From: Desulfobulbaceae bacterium
Lineage (GTDB): Bacteria > Desulfobacterota > Desulfobulbia > Desulfobulbales > Desulfobulbaceae
NCBI GenBank assembly: GCA_026986885.1
Contig: JALSNT010000654.1
Span: 1-6,011 of the forward strand
Direction: 5' to 3'
Length of the DNA: 6,011 bases
In this document: positions 1 to 5,209 of the stretch, in pieces
Layout of the letters: the number at the start of each line of letters is the position of its first letter
Position numbering within the stretch: the first letter of the stretch is position 1
Notes under the pieces: model-generated
The model's input: the letters and a program-made list of their open reading frames with translations, nothing else
Told to the model about the DNA's origin: nothing
The model's database searches: none
Program-made: the position numbers and the translations under genes

Positions 1-158
1 ATCATAATGGACAGGGTTGATACATGACAGGTTGTTTCAGCAAAATCATCGCCGGGGAGCGTGGAGGTGAAAAAAATAAATATCACAGGTCACCAACGGG
101 GGGCAGCCGGGGGGTAAACAACTATACCGGCGTCTGGACACAATATATGGTAATAATC
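1..158. other. Left-edge stretch with no supportable gene
   Basis: I find no convincing gene here. On the plus strand an open frame enters from the left edge (reading ...MDRVDT) and stops at TGA 25-27. It could be the last codons of an upstream plus-strand gene, but eight codons are too few to identify. The same frame stays open after that TGA to a TAA at 115-117. Another plus frame begins with ATG at 24, but its predicted protein has no recognisable composition or motif, and it runs into the end of the converging minus-strand gene. Two G6 runs lie at 98-103 and 109-114. No clear intrinsic terminator is visible for the minus-strand gene that ends at 159. Confidence 0.4.
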
Positions 159-443
159 CTATTCATCAATCCATCTGTTGAGTGTCTCAATAATTTTTTT
201 TGCCTGTTTGGCACTGGAAATATTGAATTTTGATTTCGGAAGATATTGGCCGTTACGTTTCTGATATCTACGAATGGTATATTTTTCCGGGCCGTATTCA
301 CCTTTACCGCGATTATAGTCCTGATAACGAAAGAGAATGGTTGTCCAGGCACCTTTAGACAGGATTTCCTTGTCCAGTTCTTTGACGATCAGGGTGCCGT
401 CCTCTTCGTAATTTATTGATATTTCATCTGCATCAGCAGCCAT
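159..443 (-). CDS. Small conserved-looking protein, possibly PC4/YdbC-like
   Basis: This is a complete 94-residue protein starting at ATG 443. A good Shine-Dalgarno, GAGGAG, sits six bases upstream, and the gene ends at TAG 159-161. It has no signal peptide, no membrane segment and no cysteine. The N-terminal third is acidic and strand-like (NYEEDGTLIVKEL). The middle holds a Trp and aromatic/charged residues (KGAWTTILFRYQDYNRG). The C-terminal half is basic (EKYTIRRYQKRNG) and ends in an amphipathic helix rich in Lys and Ala. This order of beta strands, a basic strand (YTIRRY) and a terminal helix resembles the single-stranded-DNA-binding PC4/YdbC fold, but that is inference from layout, not a motif match. 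It appears monocistronic, since a hairpin at 501-528 separates it from the upstream minus-strand genes. I do not recognise it as a named gene. That it is real is fairly sure; its function is not. Confidence 0.75.
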   Translation of the reverse strand: MAADADEISINYEEDGTLIVKELDKEILSKGAWTTILFRYQDYNRGKGEYGPEKYTIRRYQKRNGQYLPKSKFNISSAKQAKKIIETLNRWIDE

Positions 444-500
444 ACGGTACTCCTCAGGTTATTGTTTATCGTGGATATTGGTTCTGCATAGAGCAAATGG

Positions 501-528
501 AAATAAAAAGCAAGAGGATTGCTTTTTT
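501..528 (-). terminator. Probable intrinsic terminator after the VOC gene
   Basis: AAAAAGCAA (505-513) pairs perfectly with TTGCTTTTT (519-527) across the five-base loop 514-518. On the minus strand the stem ends in T5 followed by ATTT, so it can terminate the thioesterase/VOC transcript about 75 bases past its stop. On the plus strand the same stem also ends in T6. Only the GC core of the stem is strong, so efficiency may be modest. Confidence 0.5.
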
Positions 529-603
529 GTTCAGGGGAAGAAAAAGGAATAAACCGGGACTCCGTCTTGTGTTTTTCTCTACGAATCCAATTGTTGCAGT
601 CAC

Positions 604-954
604 TCAGGCCGGAAACTGAATTTCCAGCGTGATGCCTTCAGGCCCCTTTATAAAAACCTGTCGATCACAACTTCCAGGGATAGTACGTTCAACATATGTA
701 AGTCCGGCTGTTTCAAGTCTTCTGGTCAGTTCCGGATAGCTGTCGCCGGAAAAGGCGATGTGGTCAACGGCACCGTCAATCCCGTGTTTACTTGATGCCG
801 CAAGATGGATGATCGGCTTTCCTTCACTGTAGAGCCATGCTCCATCAAACGGGAATGCCGGACGCGGACCCGGTTTCAGATTAATGGCCTGCTCAAAAAA
901 ATGGAGCATGGCCGGGAGGTCATTTGTGCAGATGAGAACATGGTCAAGTTTCAT
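604..954 (-). CDS. VOC-superfamily (glyoxalase/dioxygenase-like) protein
   Basis: This is a 116-residue single-domain protein of the vicinal oxygen chelate fold, the family of glyoxalase I, methylmalonyl-CoA epimerase, fosfomycin-resistance proteins and extradiol dioxygenases. It starts MKLDHVLICTNDLPAMLHFF, the classic first beta-alpha unit. The second unit starts near residue 63 (VDHIAFSGD) and ends in GPEGITLEIQF. Candidate metal ligands are visible at His5, His50, His65 and Glu111, placed as in metal-binding members. That supports a small divalent-metal enzyme acting as a dimer, but the substrate cannot be read from sequence. The ATG at 954 overlaps the TAA of the upstream thioesterase gene (TAATG), with a purine-rich AGAGAAGAA just upstream, so translation is probably coupled. 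It ends at TGA 604-606. With a CoA thioesterase as partner, a role in acyl-CoA or aldehyde metabolism is possible but unproven. Confidence 0.88.
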   Translation of the reverse strand: MKLDHVLICTNDLPAMLHFFEQAINLKPGPRPAFPFDGAWLYSEGKPIIHLAASSKHGIDGAVDHIAFSGDSYPELTRRLETAGLTYVERTIPGSCDRQVFIKGPEGITLEIQFPA

Positions 955-1427
955 TATGGTTCTTCTCTGTGTTTTTGTCGTTGCTCTCTCCTATTGAGGG
1001 CATCGGCACGTCGACGCCGTCCCGCTTCACAGTCAGGCTTGTAAGCAGGGACAGGGGAGGGTTTACCATCATTATCCAAGGCGACAAATGTCAGGTAGGC
1101 CGAGGCAATATGACGCATTTCACCGGTTCTCATTTTTTCACTTTCCACCCTGACCCCGATCTCCATCGACGAGCGATGGGTCATATTGATGCAGGCCTTG
1201 AGGGTCAATAGATCGCCGACGTACACCGGACGGTGAAAATCAACCCGTTCAATAGAGGCGGTGACCACGTTGGAGCGGGCGTACCTGGTGGCAATGACAA
1301 AGGCGGCGTCGTCAATGAGCTGCATGATGACTCCGCCGTTGATATTACCTGCCGGGTTGGCATGGTATGGCATCATGACATGGGAGATAACCGTGCCGCA
1401 GAAATCCGAGGTTTCACAGACGGGCAT
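954..1427 (-). CDS. Acyl-CoA thioesterase, hotdog fold (YciA/BACH type)
   Basis: This predicted cytosolic enzyme hydrolyses acyl-CoA to the free acid plus CoA. Numbered from ATG 1427 it has 157 residues. The hotdog core spans about residues 9-120. It shows the family signature NPAGNINGGVIMQLIDDAA (24-42), where Asp39 aligns with the catalytic Asp of YciA-type enzymes. Then come the strand block VDFHRPVYVGD and the closing HIASAYLTFVALD. After residue 130 there is a strongly basic tail with RRRR at 137-140 and many Arg/Lys/Gln, longer than usual for this family. A TTG at 1433 could add two residues, but AAGGA at 1436-1440 is only three bases from TTG and nine from the ATG, so the ATG is preferred. 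It lies just downstream of the clpB terminator. A weak TATAAA box at 1453-1458 (minus strand) may start its transcript. It overlaps the VOC gene by one base. Confidence 0.9.
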   Translation of the reverse strand: MPVCETSDFCGTVISHVMMPYHANPAGNINGGVIMQLIDDAAFVIATRYARSNVVTASIERVDFHRPVYVGDLLTLKACINMTHRSSMEIGVRVESEKMRTGEMRHIASAYLTFVALDNDGKPSPVPAYKPDCEAGRRRRADALNRREQRQKHREEP

Positions 1428-1476
1428 GGGCAATTTTCCTTATGTAAACTCTTTTATAAGATAAAAAAAATAAGAT

Positions 1477-1506
1477 AAAAAAGCCCCTCCCGTACTCGGG
1501 AGGGGC
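1477..1506 (-). terminator. Strong intrinsic terminator of clpB
   Basis: GCCCCTCCCG (1483-1492) pairs perfectly with CGGGAGGGGC (1497-1506) around a four-base loop. On the minus strand the 10-bp GC-rich stem is followed directly by six T residues (1482-1477). It starts 13 bases past the clpB stop codon. It separates clpB from the thioesterase gene, although read-through would reach that gene within about 50 bases. Confidence 0.92.
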
Positions 1507-1519
1507 CGTGAATTTTGAT

Positions 1520-4111
1520 TTACTGTTTTCTAAAAACCAGGTTGTTGCCCATGGCCTTATCGACCAGAATATGGTCACCCTCGCTGAAATTACCTTCCAG
1601 GATTTCCAGGGCCAGCGGGTCTTCAATGTACCGCTGGATAGCTCGTTTGAGCGGCCGGGCGCCAAATGATGGGTCATAGCCGGTTTCCACCAGAAATTCC
1701 TTGGCCGCGGTGGTGAGTTCAATGGTAAACTTCCTGTCTTCCAGTCGCCTGGCCATTCTGCCGATCTGGATATCGACAATCTGCATCAGGTCTTCACGGG
1801 TCAGGCCGTGGAAGGTGATGATCTCATCCACCCTGTTCAAGAATTCCGGACGGAACTGTTTGTGCAGCAACTCTTCTACCTGCCGCCGCATCTCTTCCGG
1901 ATCAGTCTGCCCAAGTTCCATGATGATATGGCTTCCGAGGTTGGAGGTCATAATCAGGATCGTGTTCTTAAACGATACGGTCCGACCTTTACCATCGGTC
2001 ATGCGGCCGTCATCAAGTACCTGCAGCAGAACATTAAAGACATCCGGATGCGCCTTTTCGATCTCATCAAGCAGGATGACCGAATAGGGCCGCCGTCGTA
2101 CAGCCTCGGTGAGCATGCCGCCCTCGTCATAGCCGACATAACCGGGAGGCGCCCCGATAAGGCGGGCAACCGAATGTTTTTCCATGTACTCCGACATGTC
2201 AATACGGATCATGGCGTCTTCCGAGTCGAAGAGGAAGTCGGCCAGACTGCGGGCCAGCTCTGTTTTGCCGACACCGGTGGGGCCAAGAAAGATAAACGAA
2301 CCCAGCGGCCGATCGGGATCCTGCAGTCCGGCACGGGCGCGGCGGACTGCATTGGCCACCGAGACAATCGCCTCTTTCTGGCCGATTACCCGTTTAGCTA
2401 ACTCTTCTTCGGCATGGACAAGTTTTTCTTTTTCACCTTCAAGCAGTTTGTCCACCGGTATACCGGTCCATTTTGCCACCACGGCGGCAATATCTTCGGC
2501 GGCAACCTCTTCTTTGAGCATGGAGTGGTTTTGCTGCAGTTCTTCAAGTTTTTTATTTTCCTCTTCCAGCTCTTTTTCCAACTGGACAATCTTGCCGTAA
2601 CGGATTTCGGCCACCTTGCTTAAATCACCGCTGCGTTCGGCCCGTTGTTCCTCCATGTGGGCTTCGTCGATCTTTGCTTTGATGTCGCGAATACGCTGGA
2701 TAACATCTTTTTCCAGCTGCCACTGTCCCTTCATGGCATTGAGCTTGTCGTTGAGTTCGGCCAGCTCTCCTTTCAATTTTTCCAGCCGCTCTCTGGATGC
2801 AGGGTCCTTCTCCTTTTTCAGCGCTTCGATCTCGATCTCCATCTTGATCCGTTTGCGGTCAAGTTCATCTATTTCCGTGGGCATGGAATCAATCTCTATG
2901 CGCAGTTTAGAGGCGGCCTCGTCGATCAGGTCGATGGCCTTGTCCGGCAGAAAACGATCGGTTATGTAGCGGTTTGAAAGTACGACAGCCGCCACGGTTG
3001 CCGAATCCTGAATGCGTACCCCGTGGTGCACCTCGTATTTTTCCTTGATGCCGCGCAGGATGGCAATGGTGTCCTCTTCCGATGGCTCCTGAACCAGAAT
3101 CGGCTGGAAACGTCGTTCCAGGGCGGCATCTTTTTCAATGTATTTCCTGTATTCATCAAGGGTGGTTGCGCCGATACAGTGCAATTCTCCCCGGGCCAGG
3201 GCCGGTTTGAGCATGTTGGAGGCATCCATGGAGCCTTCCGAGGCCCCGGCACCGACCAAGGTATGGATTTCGTCGATAAAGAGAATGATTTCGCCCGCCT
3301 TTTTTTCCACTTCCTTGAGGACTGCCTTGAGTCGATCCTCAAATTCACCCCGGTACTTGGCGCCGGCAATCAGCAGGCCAAGATCCAGGGAGATGATCTG
3401 CTTCCCCTCCAGGGTTGCCGGAATATCGCCGTCGACAATACGCTGGGCCAGTCCCTCAACAATGGCAGTCTTGCCGACGCCCGGTTCGCCGATCAGTACC
3501 GGATTGTTTTTCGTCCGGCGGCTCAGGACCTGGATAATCCGGCGAACCTCTTCGTCTCGGCCGATAACCGGATCAAGTTTACCCTGCCGGGCCACATCGG
3601 TCAGGTTACGGGCATATTTTTCCAGGGCCTGATATTTATCCTCCGGATACTGGTCTGTTACCCGCTGGTTGCCTCTGATGGTCGTCAATGCCTGGAGAAA
3701 GCCGTCGCCGGTAATGCCCAGTTTGTTGAGCATCTGGGCCGCAGCCAGAGAGCCAAGGGCCAGGATTGCCATGAACAGGTGTTCCTGGCTGACGTAATCA
3801 TCCTGCATGGAGGTGGCCTTTTTAAATGCCTCGTCCATTACTTTCTTGAAATCCTGGGACATGTATGTCTGTCCGGCCCCGCTGCCGGAAACCTTGGGCA
3901 ACTTGTCAATGAGCTGGTTGACCTCACTTAAGACGTGACTTGGCTCAATCCCCATTTTCTGCAGTACCGGAACCACAACACCTTCGGGTTGTTCCAGGAT
4001 TGCCTTGAGCAGGTGCTCCGGTTGCATCTCCTGGTTGCCGAACTGCTGGGCGGTATTGTGGGCGGTTTGAATAGCCTCTTGTGATTTTACCGTAAATTTA
4101 TCTAATTGCAT
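1520..4111 (-). CDS. clpB: ATP-dependent chaperone ClpB (Hsp100 disaggregase)
   Basis: ClpB is a cytosolic hexameric AAA+ machine that, with DnaK/DnaJ/GrpE, threads and rescues aggregated proteins. The 863 residues match the family length (E. coli 857). Domains in order: Clp N-domain repeats 1-145; first AAA+ domain with Walker A GEPGVGKT (208-215), pore loop KYRG (Tyr253), Walker B with Asp280-Glu281 and arginine fingers Arg333/334; the charged coiled-coil middle domain at about 405-530 that marks ClpB rather than ClpA/ClpC; second AAA+ domain with Walker A GPTGVGKT (610-617), pore loop GYVG (Tyr658), Walker B Asp682-Glu683, sensor-1 Asn724, Arg760 finger and sensor-2 GAR (817-819). All key residues are intact and no ClpP-binding loop is evident. 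The ATG at 4111 has AAAGGAG seven bases upstream. The short form made in E. coli from an internal GTG near residue 149 is not obviously possible, because the nearby Val151 codon is GTA. Confidence 0.98.
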   Translation of the reverse strand: MQLDKFTVKSQEAIQTAHNTAQQFGNQEMQPEHLLKAILEQPEGVVVPVLQKMGIEPSHVLSEVNQLIDKLPKVSGSGAGQTYMSQDFKKVMDEAFKKATSMQDDYVSQEHLFMAILALGSLAAAQMLNKLGITGDGFLQALTTIRGNQRVTDQYPEDKYQALEKYARNLTDVARQGKLDPVIGRDEEVRRIIQVLSRRTKNNPVLIGEPGVGKTAIVEGLAQRIVDGDIPATLEGKQIISLDLGLLIAGAKYRGEFEDRLKAVLKEVEKKAGEIILFIDEIHTLVGAGASEGSMDASNMLKPALARGELHCIGATTLDEYRKYIEKDAALERRFQPILVQEPSEEDTIAILRGIKEKYEVHHGVRIQDSATVAAVVLSNRYITDRFLPDKAIDLIDEAASKLRIEIDSMPTEIDELDRKRIKMEIEIEALKKEKDPASRERLEKLKGELAELNDKLNAMKGQWQLEKDVIQRIRDIKAKIDEAHMEEQRAERSGDLSKVAEIRYGKIVQLEKELEEENKKLEELQQNHSMLKEEVAAEDIAAVVAKWTGIPVDKLLEGEKEKLVHAEEELAKRVIGQKEAIVSVANAVRRARAGLQDPDRPLGSFIFLGPTGVGKTELARSLADFLFDSEDAMIRIDMSEYMEKHSVARLIGAPPGYVGYDEGGMLTEAVRRRPYSVILLDEIEKAHPDVFNVLLQVLDDGRMTDGKGRTVSFKNTILIMTSNLGSHIIMELGQTDPEEMRRQVEELLHKQFRPEFLNRVDEIITFHGLTREDLMQIVDIQIGRMARRLEDRKFTIELTTAAKEFLVETGYDPSFGARPLKRAIQRYIEDPLALEILEGNFSEGDHILVDKAMGNNLVFRKQ

Positions 4112-4172
4112 ATCTCCTCTCCTTTAATATCCGTTAACAATGTACGGAATGTATTTTTTTTAGTCAGTAGAG

Positions 4173-4200
4173 AAGATAAGAATGGTTGGCGCCGTGTCAA
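4173..4200 (-). promoter_or_regulatory. Probable clpB promoter (sigma-70-like)
   Basis: On the minus strand a perfect -35 TTGACA (4200-4195) is followed after 16 bases by TATCTT (4178-4173), four of six matches to the -10 consensus. Transcription would begin about 55-60 bases before the clpB ATG. CTTGACA resembles the start of a sigma-32 -35 box, but no CCCCAT-type -10 sits at the right distance. I see no CIRCE inverted repeat. The spacer and -35 contain an imperfect dyad (4186-4200). Confidence 0.6.
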
Positions 4201-4303
4201 GATTTTGGCAGAAAAATCAGCAAGGAAAAACACATAGAAAATTTTTCAGGGGTCGGGGATTGGGTTACGGAGAGGATTTTCTTAAAAAATAGGTAGTAGA
4301 GAC

Positions 4304-4341
4304 AAAAAAAGGTTCCTGCCATACCGGCAGGAACCTTTTTT
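4304..4341 (-). terminator. Terminator after the HesB-like gene (bidirectional form)
   Basis: GGTTCCTGCC (4311-4320) pairs perfectly with GGCAGGAACC (4326-4335) around loop ATACC. The stem is flanked by A7 (4304-4310) and T6 (4336-4341). Read on the minus strand it ends in seven T residues and terminates the HesB-like selenoprotein transcript about 23 bases past its stop. The symmetric T tract could also stop plus-strand transcripts. It insulates clpB from the selenoprotein gene. Confidence 0.92.
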
Positions 4342-4363
4342 GGTTTCAGCAGAGGAAAAATGA

Positions 4364-4702
4364 TCAGCCGCCGCAGGACCCGGAACTGCAGGATCCGGAA
4401 CTGCAGCCACCACCACCGCCGACCGGGTTGGTGGAAGTAATGGAAAAGCCCGAACGGTAACCGGCTTCAAGAAAATCTACCTTGATTGCTCCGCAAGAGG
4501 TAAGGAGATCTTCTTCCACCAGGAATGTCAGGCTGTCTTCTTCAAAAGTTTTATCGTTTTCTTTTGGCTCATCCAGAGCCAATCCCAGAGATGGGCCGGC
4601 TCAGCCGCCCTGCATAAGGGCAATGCGAACCGCAGAGTCGATATTGTTCTGTGAGAGATATGTTTTTAAATTCTCCACAGCGGAACTTGTTACTTCAAAC
4701 AC
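4364..4702 (-). CDS. HesB/IscA-like selenoprotein (in-frame UGA read as Sec34)
   Basis: Read from GTG 4702, one frame continues to TGA 4364-4366 with a single in-frame TGA at 4601-4603. With that codon as selenocysteine (U) the product has 112 residues. The N-terminus FEVTSSAVENLKTYL fits A-type Fe-S carrier proteins (HesB/IscA/ErpA). U34 in QGGUAGPSLG aligns with the first conserved Cys of IscA (E. coli Cys35, in SGCSG). The core continues through LDEPKENDKTFEED, VDFLEAG and SGFSITSTNP, matching the IscA fold. The usual C-terminal CGCG is replaced by GGGGGCSSGSCSSGSCGG, with Cys100, Cys105 and Cys110 evenly spaced. Cys70 is a further thiol. By family this suggests Fe-S cluster or metal binding, or a redox role; the exact job is unknown. 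The GTG start is fixed by AAGGAGG five bases upstream, whereas ATG at Met30 and TTG at Leu41 lack such a site. A nonsense mutation is less likely given residue position, SECIS-like hairpin and intact downstream frame. Standard annotation would truncate or miss the gene. Confidence 0.9.
4564..4582 (-). promoter_or_regulatory. Bacterial SECIS-like hairpin for UGA recoding
   Basis: In the mRNA, UUGGCUC (4582-4576) pairs perfectly with GAGCCAA (4570-4564), a 7-bp stem with loop UGGAU (4575-4571). The apical loop begins 25 nt after the UGA (4603-4601) and has G at its second and third positions. This meets the known description of bacterial SECIS elements bound by SelB: a stem-loop inside the coding region just after UGA, with a conserved G early in the loop. 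The hairpin is seen in the sequence; SelB binding is inferred. Confidence 0.75.
4601..4603 (-). other. Predicted selenocysteine codon (UGA)
   Basis: This TGA is the only interruption of the HesB-like frame between GTG 4702 and the terminal TGA. It occupies codon 34, between Gly33 and Ala35, exactly where related IscA-type proteins have cysteine. Confidence 0.88.
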
Positions 4703-4707
4703 GTTGT

Positions 4708-4714
4708 CCTCCTT
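4708..4714 (-). promoter_or_regulatory. Ribosome binding site that fixes the GTG start
   Basis: AAGGAGG, a full anti-16S match, lies five bases before the GTG at 4702. It decides the start of the selenoprotein gene and shows that translation begins upstream of the in-frame UGA. Confidence 0.88.
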
Positions 4715-4740
4715 CCAGCAAATAAAAGTAAAATCATCAA

Positions 4741-4769
4741 ATTGTATGGCATTTCCCTTTCAATGGAGA
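4741..4769 (-). promoter_or_regulatory. Possible promoter of the HesB-like selenoprotein gene
   Basis: TACAAT (4746-4741, minus strand) matches five of six -10 consensus bases. The hexamer 17 bases upstream, TCTCCA (4769-4764), is a poor -35. Transcription from here would give a leader of about 30 bases before the GTG. The call is tentative. Confidence 0.3.
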
Positions 4770-5055
4770 AATGAATTTTTCAGGGGTTACCTGCAAGGAA
4801 AAGCTGTTTTTTTGTTTCAATTCTCTGCGGAACTGAAGGAAGAAAATAGCTTTACCGTACCACACCGATTGGCTGCATGCTCGTTCCTGCAACATAATCA
4901 GTATAGTTGTACATTAAGGTAGATTTGTCGAGTTGTCAATGGAGGAATACCTCGTTTTATCCTTCTTACTACCCACAATGTGGCCCGTGGAAGGTGCGGG
5001 GGACGGGATTATCGGCGATATAGTATCTGCTTCGGTGAAATTATAGGGAAAAACA

Positions 5056-5084
5056 TTGATAAATAGGCAAGTAACATCTACTAT
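5056..5084 (+). promoter_or_regulatory. Candidate promoter of the phosphofructokinase gene
   Basis: TTGATA (5056-5061, five of six matches to the -35 consensus) is separated by exactly 17 bases from TACTAT (5079-5084, four of six to the -10). Transcription would start near 5091, leaving a leader of about 120 bases. The -10 overlaps a perfect inverted repeat, which could be an operator. An alternative -10, TATATT at 5142-5147, lacks a good -35. Confidence 0.4.
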
Positions 5085-5095
5085 TGGAAATAGTA
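5079..5095. repeat. Perfect 7-3-7 inverted repeat, operator-like
   Basis: TACTATT (5079-5085) is followed by GGA and then AATAGTA (5089-5095), a perfect 17-base dyad. It covers the candidate -10 box of the phosphofructokinase promoter, where a dimeric repressor would block transcription. The regulator is unknown. Confidence 0.5.
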
Positions 5096-5165
5096 ATTGG
5101 TAGAATGCGGTCGAGAATTTTTATTGCCATTCCTTTTTTTATATATTTTACATTTTTTTTTATTT

Positions 5166-5177
5166 CCTGAATTCAGG
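5166..5177. repeat. 12-base perfect palindrome in the pfk leader
   Basis: CCTGAATTCAGG is fully self-complementary and lies 33 bases before the phosphofructokinase start. With no loop it is a better DNA-protein site than an RNA hairpin. It may be chance. Confidence 0.4.
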
Positions 5178-5209
5178 TTTTACATCTACTCAGTACAGGA
5201 CGGAAAATC

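Larger units (their letters stand above)
4703..5209. other. Divergent intergenic region, about 500 bases
   Basis: This gap separates the minus-strand selenoprotein gene from the plus-strand phosphofructokinase gene. It contains the Shine-Dalgarno sites of both genes and a candidate promoter for each. It also holds a short hairpin GAGG-AATA-CCTC (4942-4953) followed by GTTTTAT, an AT-rich tract with long T runs (about 5115-5165), a 7-3-7 dyad at 5079-5095 and a 12-base palindrome at 5166-5177. I see no convincing coding frame, tRNA or recognisable riboswitch. The open frames across 4703-4920 lack start signals and protein-like composition. Confidence 0.6.

Noticed and set aside
98..114. Possible G-quadruplex from two G6 runs
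   Set aside because: There are only two long G runs within a short stretch, and neighbouring G runs are just pairs. This is not enough to support a stable four-tract structure without an experiment.
1808..2401. 197-codon open frame on the plus strand opposite clpB
   Set aside because: It is antisense to the second AAA+ domain of clpB, with no start signal or recognisable domain.
3640..3690. Internal clpB start giving a short ClpB form
   Set aside because: The codon near the E. coli internal start is GTA (Val151), and no ATG, GTG or TTG follows at a suitable distance after the nearby GGAGG.
3023..3931. 302-codon open frame on the plus strand opposite clpB
   Set aside because: It lies wholly antisense to intact clpB, has no ribosome site, and its protein looks like a reverse-complement product of the AAA+ coding sequence.
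4364..4582. A 72-residue protein starting at the internal TTG 4582
   Set aside because: It lacks a ribosome binding site and the first half of the HesB/IscA domain. Homologous sequence continues upstream through the UGA to a GTG with a strong Shine-Dalgarno, so this is the truncated view of the selenoprotein.
4364..4702. HesB-like pseudogene with a nonsense mutation
   Set aside because: The only lesion is a TGA at the conserved Cys position. There are no frameshifts, the ribosome site and terminator are intact, and a SECIS-like hairpin sits at the right distance. Recoding explains this better.
4482..4922. 146-codon open frame on the plus strand across the selenoprotein gene and its upstream region
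   Set aside because: It is largely antisense to the selenoprotein gene, has no ribosome site and shows no protein family features.
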